Assembly (NCBI RefSeq): GCF_000524195.1
Contig: NW_020170383.1
Coordinates: forward strand, 2,270,191-2,334,190
Length of the DNA stretch: 64,000 nucleotides
DNA from: Echinococcus granulosus
Taxonomy: Eukaryota > Platyhelminthes > Cestoda > Cyclophyllidea > Taeniidae
Reading direction: 5' to 3'
Numbering within the stretch: position 1 is the first letter of the stretch; every line of letters begins with the position of its first letter. A program made the position numbers and the translations under genes. Shown in pieces: positions 31,381 through 45,102 of the stretch. Below the pieces are notes generated by a model that had not been told where the DNA came from, ran no database searches, and saw only the letters and a list, made by a program, of their open reading frames with translations.

Positions 31381-33430
31381 TGGCATGATGCGCTTTTTAC
31401 ACAAAGATCGGAATTTTGTTTTGAAATGTTGATTTTAGTGAAAGATTGCCCGTTCAATGCTGTCCGATTCATTATGGATATGTGATGCAACTTCATGTCA
31501 GTTTGACGAACGCTAAGTGCTATTTAGATTTTTCTTAAAGTGGTGCCGGTAAAAGGTTTACAAACTTTACTACCACACCCTATATTGCTCACTTCGGTTG
31601 CGTTATTGCAAGTGTCGTTGGAAAATTCTAAAATTACGTACCTTTGTGTAAATTGGTCGATTAGTCTTCAAACAAGAAACTTCATCAAACAAAATTTACA
31701 AGTCGGTACCATTCGGGATCCTAGTAAACAAGTGCAACAGCATATAGATGTAACAGATAGAGAAAACTGTTGACGTTTTTTAGTGCATAGGGTTACACCT
31801 CCGCTATTGTTGTGTAAGATTCGCCACGCCTACAGGCACAAAACACTTATAACCAGTATTAAGAACCGGTGTTCTTGACATGCAAAAGACACCCAGACGC
31901 AAGATTTTATAGTACTTTTTTAGTGCGTATACTCAGGTCTCGGTGATGTTTATTTGCCAAAAATTGAATTTTGGCAAGGCGAATGCAACTTCTTCAAAAG
32001 TCATTTGACTTCATGATAGTGGTGACTGACAAGTAAAAGTTGACTTAATTTGGTTCAAACAGATTAGAGAAACCTTCTAAATAAATATTTAGGGAATCAA
32101 AACTGGAGTGCATTGATTTCCGTATTGGGGGTTGGGATAGAGTCCTTAAGTATTTACTATGGGTTAATTACTTTAAGCTGAGTGCATTTTAAGCGATGCT
32201 AGTCTGTTATCTACGGCGAATTCTGTCAACGGGGCCTACGTTTTTTTCTGCTTCATTTTGCAATGGAATTGTACAGGAAGTGTTCTCTCTGACTTACGGA
32301 TGATGATGAATGGTAAAATTCAATTTGGATACATGTCAAATAAAACTACCGTTAGGTGATATCATTAGCATCTGTGCACGATTTTGTAAAGAGAAACACA
32401 GTGAACTATTTATAGAACTGTGACTGCAAATTTCGCCTTTTTAAATCACTATTGAAAGATGCATCTTATTTATCCTTCGTCAGTTTAATTTGGTGAATAT
32501 CATCCCCTTTTTATCTGAAGAAGCTCATCCGGCTTCTGCTTAATGTCAAACTTAATCTCAAGACAAAAGCGATATCATTGCGTTTTTCATAGTCAAGAAT
32601 TCTTGGTTGATGCCAAGTACTTAAAGTAAATTGAGGGTATATCGAAGACAAATAAGACCGTGCTAAATTATCCATCTCTTCTTATGAAAAATTGGTCAGT
32701 ATAGGAATTCGTGGTACTTGGTAGATAACTGAATAATTTCTGCATCATCAGGAAACCTTTAGCGGGTCATTTCAATTTTCAGCATGTCATCTCTTGATGC
32801 ATTTGTTAAAACTGACACCTTTAAAGGGTAAGGCATTCTAGTGACCTAGAATATGACATCTCGACATTTCTCAGCGCTTCAGATCAAATAGCCTCTCAAG
32901 TTTTTAGCTTCCAATCTGATTTTTGGCGCGACGTCTCATAGTAAGAGCTTAGGCTTATTATTGATCTGATATAAATCCTACTTATTTTGAGCTTATTTGT
33001 CAATCTTGACTAACCATGCAGTCAAGATTTGGTATCTTATTTTGAAATCCGTATGATTTTCCATCTAACTCCGAATCCGATTATTTTTGTCGATTATTGT
33101 TTAGCAGGTCTGGAAAAATAATGAAACAATTTAGCATAAATAGTGAATTTTTTATTCTAATTTGTTTTTAGGTCTTAAAAGGGTAGACGAAGCTGATTGG
33201 TCAGGACCCCATTAACCGTTGTTCAGATGTCTGGTGCCATTGGATTGGTTTCTAGGTGAACGAAAATGTCAGTGTGAATCGCTTATGCACCTTATTCGTC
33301 ACCCTAGCCACTGATACCACCCGCACACCTGGGGCTTTCTTCTGATCACGTGATACAGCGGATGTTTTTGGCATTAATTTCCTCCCCAATCGTGTAATGC
33401 CACTTGCATAGGAAACACTACTCTTGTAGA

Positions 33431-36400
33431 ATGTTTTGGTTTACTCTCTCACTCTTAGCTCTCTTGCAAATTGTTGCTGCAATAAATAGCACTACCTACA
33501 GCGAAGTAGCAAGACTCATTCAACAGCACGGTGAAGGCCGAGAAAATCTAGACGTGGTTGGCCTGCGTCCTCCATTACCCAGCGACAAGTTCAACAACAA
33601 CTACATAGAAATTCCAGAGATCATAGATAACGCAGTTCATGAGGAACAATTTCCACCAGCCGGCAGACTGCCTCCAGGGGCTCAGTGGAATGAAGAAGGG
33701 CAGTACTGGGGATATCAGCATTCACCTCCCCGAAGAGTTGCCTGGAATGAAGCTACTTGTGTTCCACCGTACTGCATTCCAGCTATGTGCTCGGATACAG
33801 GTACGGGACCTCTGTGTCCCCAAAACTGCGTAACTGAAAACTGCAGTGTCGGATGTTTTCCTTTTTGCATTGGCGGGTCCCAGTGTATTGGTAGAATCTG
33901 TCATTGTGACGCCTTCCGAAGGCAATCTGCATGCAACCTAATTAGGTCTTCAGACTGCCAGAATTTCTTTGGTCTCTCCTGTGCATTCGGGTGCTTCAAG
34001 CCAGCAACAGATATTCCACCATCTGGTTGCGACTGCTTAATTCCGTTTTACGTGCGTCTCCAGCCTATGTGTGCCACAGAAAGTTTGCTTGCATGTCCCA
34101 ATAACTGCTCAAACCACGGAATTTGTGATCACAAGACTGGCCAATGCATGTGTAATCCTGGCTTTACCGGTCCCAGCTGCTCTTCAAAGGATTACTGTTT
34201 CAACAGTCTCGAACTACCTCCCTGTGAATATGGATGCATTTCACTAAATAACAGCCGTCTGTGTACTTGTCCAGAGACATTAGTTCTTCAACCTGATGGA
34301 GTCAGCTGTGGTAATCCCTGTCCTCCAGGTCTAACTGGACCACAATGCTCTTATGACATTGATGAGTGTCTAACAGGAATCCACGAATGCGAGTATTATT
34401 GTGTCAATACATTTGGCTCGTATGCATGCAGATGTCTTCCAGGCATGACTCTAAACCCTCGCGACAACCGGACATGTATCGGACGAACCTGTGATCCTCC
34501 ATGTTTACCTGAACAAGGGGAATGTATCACAGGTGGGGTGTGCAAGTGTCGACCCGGATTTCAGGGTCCCAGCTGTGAGTTTGACGTGGACGAATGCGCT
34601 ATAGGGACTAGTGGATGTAATCACGACTGCATCAACACCTTTGGTTCATTCCGATGTCTTTGTAGACCGGGCTACGAGCTGGATTCTCGGGATAACAAGA
34701 CTTGTATTGAGAAAGAATGCTCTCCTCGTTGCACACCAGGACAGGGTGAGTGCGTAGAAGGAAGATGCCAATGCAAAGATGGCTTCGAAGGTAGGACCTG
34801 CGAAAACGACATAGACGAGTGTGCTGCCGGTGTCCACAACTGTCAAGATCGGTGTGTAAACACCTACGGTTCATTCCGTTGTGAATGCCGATATGGCTAT
34901 ATGTTAGACAATCGTGACAATCGCTCCTGCATTCCTCGAGACTGCATTCCACAATGCTATCTCGGTCAAGGTGTTTGCGTTGAGGGCCAGTGTCAATGCA
35001 CTCAAGGCTTCCGAGGGGTAGCGTGTGAACGTGACGTAAATGAATGCCAAGAAGGATTCCATAATTGTGAGCAACGATGCATCAACAATCATGGTTCTTT
35101 CGAATGTGCTTGCTACGAAGGGTACAGACCTTTGCCTACTGATCCCAGTCGCTGCGAACGAATCAAGTGTGAGCCGGAGTGTGTTCCGGGTCAAGGCGTG
35201 TGCAACGGCGGAATTTGTCAATGTCGAGAAGGCTTTACAGGACGATTCTGTGAAAGAGATGTGGATGAATGTCGTGAGGGGCTACACAACTGTGAGCAGG
35301 AGTGCGTGAATCTCCCTGGATCTTTTCAGTGCAGATGTTATGAGGGTTATCGACCATCACCCCATAATCCAAACCATTGTGAACCTCTCACATGTAGCCC
35401 GGAATGCGTTAAGGGACAAGGCTATTGCCGCAACGGTATCTGTGAATGCCACCGGGGCTACACGGGAAAAGCTTGCGAACGAGATGTTGACGAATGCTAT
35501 GAAGGAATACATGACTGTCAGCAGAGATGCATTAATACCCAGGGATCCTACCAGTGCACTTGTGATGAAGGCTACCATCCTGTTCCTTCAGATCCTCGCC
35601 TTTGTGAGCCCATCCGTTGTGAACTCGGTTGTGTCCCCGGCCAAGGACAATGCATTCAAGGTGTATGTGAATGTAAGGAAGGGTTTACAGGAGTGGCGTG
35701 TGAAAAGGATGTGGACGAGTGTCGTGAAAATCGCCACCGTTGCGAACACAGCTGTGTAAACACTCACGGATCCTATGAGTGCACTTGCAGCCAAGGTTAT
35801 CAGCCCTCCCCGTATGATCCACGACGTTGTGAACCACTTCGTTGCGAGCCCGATTGCGTGCCGGGCCAGGGAGCGTGTTACAACGGTGTCTGCCAATGCA
35901 ATCCGGGTTTCACAGGAAAATCCTGTGAAGAGGATGTCGATGAGTGCAAGCTAAGAATCAATGAATGTGATCACACATGTGTCAACACGTTCGGCAGCTA
36001 CGAGTGCAGATGTGATCCAGGCTATGAGCTTTCTTTGAATGACTCTCACAAATGTGCTCCTGGTGATTGCATGACTAACTGCGTTCCAGGTAAAGGTGAC
36101 TGCGACAAGTACGGCCGTTGTATCTGCCGCCCTGGTTATGAAGGTCCCTACTGTCAGCACGAGGCTGATTTATGTTCAACGGGCCATCATGAATGCGAGC
36201 ATATATGCGTTAGTCTGCCGGGAAAACGCCATCTCTGTCGGTGCTACTCTGGCTATATCCCCGATCCCAAGAATCCCAACCGTTGCATCGAATTCGGGTG
36301 TCAGCCGCCTTGTGAAATTGGTCAAGGAGAGTGTGACATGGAGACGAAAACGTGTAAATGCAATTCCGGATTTGAAGGGAAGAGATGTGAACGCAACATA

Positions 36401-39400
36401 AATGAATGTGCGGTGGATAATGGTGGGTGTTCGAATTTATGTGTAGACACACACGGTTCTTACCACTGCGAATGCTCCCTTGGTATGCATCTCGCGCCCA
36501 ATAGCACCACCATCTGTGTAAATGATGAGCTTTGTGATCCACCCTGTTGGTTGGGTCGCGGCGTTTGCGTGGCTGCGAATACCTGCAAATGCAATGACGG
36601 ATTCGCTGGGAAGTACTGTGAAATCATTCAAAATGCGTGCAAAGCGTTTAGACCCTGTGAACAGGAATGTGTCAATTTAGGAGGTGAAACGTACGAGTGC
36701 AGATGCCGGACAGGTTACGTACCAGCTCAGCCCAACAACGCAACCGCATGTAAACCCAGTTGCCAAGTTGGGGAAAACTGTATCCATGGTCGATGCGTGG
36801 TTGGTCAGTGCGTTTGTCAGCCAGGATTTGCTGGTGAACGGTGTGACAGGGACATTGATGAGTGCAGCGGAGAAGCAGGTATCCAAGTCATGTGCGAACA
36901 GCGCTGTCTCAACACCCCAGGGTGGTATGAGTGCCAATGTGAGTCAGGCTATGAGCTCCAGCCAGATGGATTTTCATGTCGCAGAGTTGACAATGGGAAC
37001 AAATGCCCCGGTGGATGTCTGAACGGAGGTGTTTGTGTCAGCAGATGCCAATGTCCGCCTGGATTTCGTGGTACGCGTTGCGAAGATGTTGTCGACGTTT
37101 GTAGAGAGGAGGAGCCATGCGATCAGGTGTGCTACAGTAAGCCGGTAAGTTTTTCTGCATCAACATAGTGTAATCTCTTAACTTGCGAGTGTTTGACCTA
37201 CTTTAGCAACTTTGCATCAATCAATTAGGCTTCATTATTTATCTTCAATGAAATGAACAAAAAGAAGTAAGGCATTTGATGCATTGACAGACGAAGTAAG
37301 TTGTCTTTTATTTATTTGATAAATAAGGATTGTCGTAAGGTTTATTTTCTTGGCGAACTTGCCACTTCAAATCCAACGAATCATTTTAACATTTTGATGG
37401 TTGAGAAATCTACAAGTCGGTGGTAAGTAATGAAATAATGTTAAGATCAGAAGTGGAAAGAAAATTGGTGAAAATGCAGGAGTGAAAGTGAAAGCCGTTT
37501 TGCGATTTCCCACAGCAATACCCTGAATTGTGCCCTAAGAGGCCGCTATGTGCGAAGTGTTAAGTTTTGAAAAATGGTACCAAAATACACCTCCAAATCG
37601 GCCTTATTCAGCAAGCCGGTGCTAAAGTGCATCGGATTTTTCAAGGTTATTTTCTTTAAAAGTCATGGAACACCTAATTCTTTAGCTTTATTAAGACGGT
37701 AGATAGTTATTGTAGTGATTTTATGCGTCCTAAGTACTGCTTGTCAATCTCCTCTGTCTTCGGTCGATTACTGAATCTTATTTTTAGGCTTCGATTACCC
37801 GAAATACAAATTCCCCAGGAGTCTTGTTCACGCACAAATAACATTCTTTCCTGGAAAACCGTTTCAAGATGAGGTATGCGATGAGATATGGATCGTAGCT
37901 TGATTTATTGTTGAACTGCGAAGTCTGTAAAGTCGTTTTTCTCATTTCATCTCCTCTTGGGTGATGACAAACCACTTAAACGTTTATTTTCTTTGCTATC
38001 GACAAAAAAATCATTTTTTTCTCGATTCGGTCCCTTATTTCACCACTGGTGGGAGGAATGTGCACACACTTTCTGTGAATGCGTAGCTTTACCGTGGTTT
38101 GCTAATTTGCTCTTGGGATTAGGTTGAAATCAGTCCCTGCAAACTCAGTTAGAAAGACTATGCATCACTTCTATCATCGCGCAATCACCAGTCCAATTTG
38201 TTGCTAAAGCTAGAAATATGCCAATAAAGTGCTTCGAATGGAGGACTGCCTAATAGTAATACATCTGGTTTAGTAACAATTCAGGGTAGCATTTAAATGT
38301 GAACCTTGGAAGCATGGGGGGAATTGTTTACCATACAAAACATTTTGTTCATAAAACGTAGAATGAGTTTATGCTAAAAAAGGTACATGAAGTGGTATTG
38401 CCTCCACAATGGCATGCATAATAAAACTGAAAAGTACTAAATGAACTGTATTACTAAACTAGTAAAACAATGGTTTAACGAATAAGCGAGTTTTATCTTT
38501 CTAAAAAGAATAATGTTCAAGGTACTCACAGGTAAGTCAAGTCACTTTATTTTTCCAAATTGATTAAATGCAGCTACTGAAATAAAATTGTGTTCTATAA
38601 CTTCCTTTTCAGATTTAAAATAGTACGTAGTGTATAACATGCCTGGCGTTACTTTTTCCCACTAGATTATTTTGCGTCAATCAGTAGAATAACCAGCAAT
38701 TATTAGTTGAAATCTTGGCGTCGGACTTAGAACGTGTGTCAGAATATCAGTGTCGAATTGATACTAATTTAGCATAGAGCCGCCAACTATAGCTTTCTGG
38801 GGTTGGAGACCACATCAAAATTGCCCTTTTAATTTCGTTCACATGGCCTCACTGAATGTCAGCAAATGTATTCAAATAACGATCCTATGGCAGGCAATGA
38901 ACTTAGGCATTATGTCACAGAAGCTTGATTGTTTGGTATGATTTTAAGTGTTGCATTCATTTGTTTTCACTTTTTTTAGACTCCATAATACGCGCATTAC
39001 TGGTTCCGGGACCGATAATATTAGCATTTTAGTAGAAAATTTTTCTTATTCTACAGAGGCATGCAAAATTAATTGAAATGAGTCAATAATTTTCGAGGAA
39101 AAACTTCCTTACAAGCACTGATTGTGAAAATCATTTGCAAAATAGTACAAAACCTAAGTATTTTTGCTATCTTTGAATGCGTAAGGAATTCGGCTGAGTG
39201 CTACCGGTTCATTCTTATGAAACTGCTATTTTTTAAAATATGGTTAAAGAGTTTATCGCCTTCCGTTAACAGACTTTGTCACTCTTTTCGCCTTGCTTTT
39301 GTTGGTCTAACACCTGCTGAAACACGCATATGCTTGTTGAAGGACGGGGGCTACCTGTGCGCCTGTCACGAGGGCTACGAGCTGAATCCAAACGGTAGGA

Positions 39401-42157
39401 CATGTAGTCCTTCGGAGGCCTGTGATCCGCCCTGTGTCGGCAAAGCACAGTGCCTACGCGGTCGATGTATCTGTCCGGCCGGCTTTCAGGGCCCCCGCTG
39501 TGATGCGGACATCGATGAGTGTGCGATGCCTGCCTACGTCCATGGCTGCGCTCACGGCTGTAGAAACGTTCATGGCTCCTACGAATGCATCTGCCCGCCC
39601 GGATATACACAAATGCCTGACAAGAGAACCTGCATTGTAAGTTTACTAAATAGCCTTATTAAATCTGGATCGACTTTTAAGAATCATGCAGCATATCATG
39701 ACCTGGGCAGTACTAAAGCACTGCGATTTTCGTTCCATCCACATGGGGTGGTAGTAACAAAATCCAAAATGTAAACACGGAATTGGGGTGGAAGGAATTA
39801 TTTTATGATATTGTTGGACCATTTTACGCCGGATCCAAACAAAGCTGTTCTGCATAGGAAGATTTAAAATTGCCTTTTCAGATGCGGTTGTCACTTAGAC
39901 GATTCCTTGGTTGCTTTCATATAATGCCACGTATCATCGTACCATACATGTTTTGCGACAAGTATTGCCCATCTGTGTACAACATGCCGGATTTCTCCCG
40001 CTGTTTATATCCTCAGGAAGGAGTTTACTACTCAAAGCCAAATTTTCGGTAGGTGGTTTTCATAAAATTTGTTAGCGTTAACCGATGACTTGCGTAAGGC
40101 CTTACCTAGAACAAACCAAAGGAGTGTTAATGGTGACTTACACGGCCATCGACCATGTGTCTAACAGTCTACGAAAATTCATTCTAGGTCATGTAGTTGA
40201 ACTTGCAATTCCAAAACCATGAGACGAACAATATAAATATGCTACTTCAGTTTTCTCTATTCAGATATCGATGAATAGTTCTGATTTTCTCTGCAATTCA
40301 TCACGAGAGAGACATTCAGTTTCTTAATGTCTATTTTGAGCCGTGGTTCCTTAATTCACCCAAATCACGTTATTTTCTATGAGGGTAGATAAAATAAATT
40401 GCAACCTGACTTTTACTGATGCTAATAGTTTAACCCAATGACATCTCGCATCGTATATCACTCGGTATTGCTCACAATCTCGGCAAAATGCTTATATTGG
40501 CATAAAACATACCCAAAGGTTTAGCAGAAATTGCATACAAATTAAATAGCTTGTGAAGAAAAATTATTTGGGTATTTTCTTTGCTATATTGTGCTGATCG
40601 TGCCATTTTCGCTAGCTCCAGACGCATCACAAAACACAAACTGTTTCTGCAAGGCAACCCAGTCATATCTTCCGAAGAATGGGACTAATTTTTAATGCTA
40701 CACGGCTAAAGCAAATGGCCTTATCGCACAACTTGAGTTAAGGTGGCATCTTTTATTGACTTCGACTACAATTTGTAGATCAGTTGCTACGTTGAATAGG
40801 GCAGATTATTTATCATGTCTCAAGACATAAGTCCCCTAAGGGGGAATAGTCGATTGACTGATCCTTTGGAAATTGAAGTAGTTTAGCAAATTGTTTTTGG
40901 TTGTAAGGCCCATCTTCCAAATATCCTCTGCAATTTGTGCAAATTTTGAAGTTAATCCAGTCGTCGCTGTTGAGGAAATTGTAAGAGTGCATTAAATAAT
41001 CAGTCGCAACATCGTCCTTCCATCGCATACCAAAGCACGGCGCTTTTTAAAATTTATCTCTTAACAGTTCACTCAATGTGCTCACTCACTACTATTACTA
41101 CTCCTAAATGCATAACAGTACTACTTATTTGGCGCGGATATTTGATCATACTGCCTACAAACTGATACTCGTCATATCTTCAAATGAAGCTAATATCAGA
41201 AAACCATCTTAGCTACACGACTCATGCCTTTAGCTTTTCAGCTTTATTTCGAAGTTCAATCATTAACTCTACAATTAATTGAATCCAAACATGTTCAAGT
41301 TTGATTTTGTATCTAAAAATAAGTTGGGCTAACCGTCAACAAGTTGCTTTCTCTAATATTGCCAAAATCAAAATGTTTTGTATTTGCGTGAAGCGATTCG
41401 CCACATTGGCATGCTGCTCGAAAGTATGACCCTTGGAAATTGCAACATGATAATAAAACAGCTCGTCGCCATTTACCATTTCCTCGCTCAAACGCATCGT
41501 AATCGGTTTCAGAAAGCTCGCCTTCATCTGATACCAACAGGAAATGAATTTCTTGAATATCACTTTTGATTCACAAACTACAGTTCCTTGTTATAAAAAT
41601 GAGCGACTTTAAGGTAAGTTTAAAACGGAAAAAAATAGTAGAATTGCACAAATGCATGAAATTGATCAAAAGACAATCCTATTCCATTTTCAATTATCAT
41701 CATGTCCATCCAATTTTTATTCTCAGACCGTACTTTACTCAGCTCACTTGAATTGTTTTCTCGCTTCAAAAACTAGATGGAGGGATCTTCCGACGATTGC
41801 ACTCGCCCCTGCAGAAATGGTGGTGTCTGTCGCGGCGACAACATGTGTTCCTGTACGCGCGGCTTTGAGGGTTCCGACTGCAGTCAGGACATTGATGAGT
41901 GCGTCACCCTTGCACCTTGCGACCCCGACTTTGGCACGTGCATTAACCGCTACGGCGGCTACGAGTGTGTCTGTCAACCGGGTTATATCCTTTTACTGGA
42001 TGGACGGCACTGCATCCAGGAGGCTAGGGCCCGACAGGCCCCCCACCTCGTTTTTCGCGGTCACAGGGTCAAAGGCATCAGCCTAGGCACCCGGGTGGAG
42101 TCTGGTTCATCTCTCCGAGACTCTCACTTATCTACCCTCAAACGCTGGCTTCGCTAG
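33431..42157 (+). CDS. Secreted protein with an array of EGF and calcium-binding EGF modules (fibrillin-like, no TB domains)
   Basis: Three exons in phase: 33431-37144, 39343-39636, 41777-42157, about 1462 residues. The ATG at 33431 is chosen because it starts a clean signal peptide (MFWFTLSLLALLQIVAA). About 90 non-EGF residues and an irregular cysteine-rich part follow, then an EGF module at about residues 227-255 (CPNNCSNHGICD). From about residue 310 to the end short EGF modules (CxPxCxxGQGxCxxGxCxCxxGFxGxxCE) alternate with calcium-binding ones (DVDEC...C...CxNTxGSxxCxCxxGY). I count about 15 of the latter; at least three (EADLC, IQNAC, VVDVC) lack the full D-x-D/N-E-C calcium signature. 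There is no transmembrane segment; the tail is basic and ends KRWLR. The role is probably extracellular matrix or tegument-associated. No laminin-G, TB/8-Cys or LDL-receptor domain is seen, so a fibrillin orthologue is not claimed. Confidence 0.88.
34357..37144 (+). repeat. Tandem coding repeat: EGF plus calcium-binding EGF pair, period about 225-235 bp
   Basis: Within the large exon the pair recurs about a dozen times. The central copies (about 34.8-35.9 kb) are the most alike, with phrases such as GQG-C, CQC/CEC, GFTG, ERDVDEC, HNCEQ-C and GSF/YQC repeated at fixed spacing. Later copies (after about 36.1 kb) are more diverged and some have lost calcium-binding residues. This suggests successive internal duplications of a two-module unit. 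Confidence 0.8.
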
Positions 42158-45102
42158 TCCTGGATTCTAGCTATCCTTTTTGGTGTTTTTTTTTAATGCT
42201 AAAATCTATCAATCTCCCTTTTTGGTGATAAGATCAAAATGTACTTAGAATTTCGGGTGACCAAACTTATGCCCTTTGTTTTGCTTTCAGTACTCATGAA
42301 TATTCTTATGTAAATTTTTGATTGTTAATTCCATACAAAGTAGTGCTTGAAGAAATATACACGAATACTTCTTTCCTTCTTGAGTCTAGAGAAGCTTATT
42401 GGCAATACTTGAGACGTTACCAAATCACTTTTCAAAATTCCTCAAATTTATTCAAATTGAATAATTGAAGATTAGTTTCACCTTCAAATCGACCTAATCT
42501 TGTTGCCTGGTATTGACTGCAAAGCATTGCCGTCCACGAATTTCCTGAGAGGCGTGATGTAGCCTTTATCAAGACTAAATGATTTGTTATTTATCACACT
42601 GGAAGCCCCATGTTGTATATACCGAAAATGTCGGGATTAAAGGGGTTTTTTGATCTCAAAGGCTATGGATAAAAATAGGTATTACCTGTGAGCCTGAAAG
42701 CCCACGCACGTGAAATATTGCTTCCGGCTGAAATATGCAGTGGTCACGGTGAAAGGTTACGCCACAATCAAAATTGACCGCTGCTGCGTTAGCGGAATTT
42801 TCCCCGTCTAAGAAGGTCTGACCTTTCAGTTCCACCCTCGATACGCAAGATGAAGCAGTTTTTGATTGTTTTTACAGCAAAATCACTTTCGATCATTATG
42901 CACTTTTGCAATGGAAACTGGCCATTTGCCTCTGGGAACTCATATGGAAGTCAGAAACGTTTGATTATGGCAAGGAAATCAATTATACATTTATCCAGTT
43001 ATTCAGATGGACAATCCTTTTAATAACCATTTAAGAAGTGCCTAACCAAGATTCACTTTTCCAGTTCTAGCTGCTCATGACACTGGAAATCGCAGAAGCT
43101 CTAAAAAATTTCACAATTTATTAATGAAGATGCCTATTTTAAACTAGCAAAGGTGTAGACCCCTAAGACTCCAGTTAAGTGAATACTTTATTCTGCTTCA
43201 TAATTCGATTAAACAATCATCGGTGGTCTTCTAAAGCACAAAGGATTTTGTAATCGTAATGTTTTCAAACGTAGTCCCACTAATAGGCCTGATAAGGGAA
43301 GGTGAAAATTCACTCGACTGCTTCCAGTTCTGCAAATATTTGCGTTCTTTAGATACATAAACACAAAGTATCCTACATCCAAGGCAAAAAATATCTCTTA
43401 AAAAAAATCTCGCCCTAGTCATTTAGCTCATAATGGCTGAGTAGCTAGAATCAATGGTGTAGTTCCATTGACCAGCAAAGGAAGTCACACTGGATGCTAC
43501 AAAATCGGCACTTGAGGGCGCCTTTTATGCGTACTCTTGTGTACGATTCTTGCAGCGGGTATTGAGATTTCACTGTGACCGGTGTATTAATATACGTCTT
43601 GCCCCCCGATAGACATCCACGGAGGCGATGGTTTAATCTCAGCAGCCATTATTAAGATGCCTAATCCGACCAATTTTGATTAGCTTGATTTGCTTAATCC
43701 TACGTTACGTACCAATTCAACACTGGTTATTCCGACCGTCGTTACCTATGACCGTTAAATTTGCGAACTAAACACTTGAAATTACGCATTCGAATTTGTT
43801 CCTTTCTTCGACGATATGGTCTAAAATTGTGTTAGACTAACTTCAAAGTTTTTCTTGATGCTTGTCAGAAGATTTATAAATCTTAAGACTTTTGCAGGTT
43901 TCACCATTATTCATTAAATGAACTTTTGAGAAAAAAAGAAAATCACGCGTCGCGATCTTAAGCAGATGATTTTATCGGCGCCTGATTTCTAAAAACCTTA
44001 CAGGGTGAAGTAATAATAAGTAGTTTTAGCATTTTAGCTTATGTTTATGTCGAAATTAAACTTAATACTAATTTAAAATATTTTATTAGTAGTTTGACCG
44101 ATTCGGAATGCGTGACGTGTGCTTCCACAACAATAAGGTCAAGGGATAAACAATATAGCAACTTTTAGGAAACAAAAAGACCTGTTTTTATAAACGGGAA
44201 CAATTATGAGAAGTCTACTGCTAGATACAAATAAAAGCCAAATTGACACCTACATGCAGAATACGATGCAATTACTGAGATTCGGAATTTAACTGTGCCA
44301 CTTCTGTCACCAACGTGGTAAATTGGCATTCTTTGAGTCAGCAGAAGTCATTTTTCAGTCACTTGGAAAAAACGGATATTCTTATCGTAATATCATTTTA
44401 CACAAACACGACAAAAAAGTGCAAAGACTCTAAGTATTCGGAATTTTTTTGGGAAAAAAGACAACTAAAGCATTTTTAACATATACTTATACAGTGTGAT
44501 AATAATGTAAATTCAAAAATAGTCCAGGAAGGTGTGGACCACTTCAAGTACTGCGAAATTAAGGTATAGAAAGTAAGAGTTAAAATTGTAAGACCAGTCC
44601 AATGGTTAAGGCGTCTTCGCCTAGCGTTGAAATTGCACATAGCGTTTTATTACATTATAACTTTAAAACCATCTTTGACAAATACATGAATTTAATTGGA
44701 TGAGGTTATTTGGTTTCGTCAAAATATCCTTTTGCTAATCCAATTGATCACATGTAGGTGGTTTTGTTCGATATATTTAGCCTCGCCTTAATGTAGTTGC
44801 GGAACTCGGTTAATAATTATGCAGACATTTTTATACTCAATAATTATGTGACACTTTCCTTATGTTGCTCCGCGCCCCTTTTCTGGAGAAAAAGGCTTAT
44901 TTAATGCTACACAACCTCTATGGTTTGTTAGTATCATGCGCACATTTTATACCGTATTTTGGTGCTGTCGGTACTTCAGCTGAGTTACTTATGTAGATTA
45001 AAATGTGGTGGTCAATTTTTTGGTCCTTTTCAGTCGTTTTTCGTAAAACCTCATTAGATTGATTACAAAGCCTATTTTTCAAGCAGATATCACATCAATG
45101 CA
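42158..45102. other. AT-rich intergenic region
   Basis: No coding sequence is supported. At about 44591-44638 there is a tRNA-like fragment (listed separately). The promoter of the following gene should lie near the 3' end; a pyrimidine-rich stretch ending 'caagcag' at about 45080-45086, 16 nt before the start codon, may be a splice acceptor in the leader. Confidence 0.45.
44591..44638 (+). other. tRNA-like relic (A-box-like then B-box-like sequence)
   Basis: 'ccaatggttaaggcg' resembles the D-arm and A box of a Ser/Leu-type tRNA, and 'gcgttgaaattgcac' is a weak B-box look-alike. The two are far too close for an anticodon arm, and no acceptor stem pairs. If real it would be a decayed tRNA or a tRNA-derived SINE fragment. 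Confidence 0.2.

Larger units (their letters stand above)
25181..33430. other. Long mostly unassigned interval between TRIT1 and the EGF gene
   Basis: This is about 8 kb with no gene I can name. A few islands are GC-richer than the background and open over 60-90 codons (25730-25965, 27342-27554, 29300-29480, 31111-31380), and two have splice-like borders (listed separately). I could not chain them into one phase-consistent protein. At 30300-30350 there is a sequence with weak resemblance to a tRNA B box ('ggtgttgatcccacgc') but no matching A box at tRNA spacing. The rest is AT-rich without recognisable features. Confidence 0.4.

Noticed and set aside
33404..33430. Earlier start of the EGF protein, nine codons upstream
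   Set aside because: The codon there is TTG, not ATG; the ATG at 33431 begins a clean signal peptide.
34632..36937. Many open frames of 60-140 codons opposite or overlapping the EGF array
   Set aside because: They are shadows of a long GC-balanced coding exon; their repetitive character mirrors the EGF repeats.
37145..37168. Extension of the EGF protein past residue 1238 (VSFSAST)
   Set aside because: It reads into an intron: a GTAAGT donor is at 37145, and the next exon continues the interrupted EGF module.
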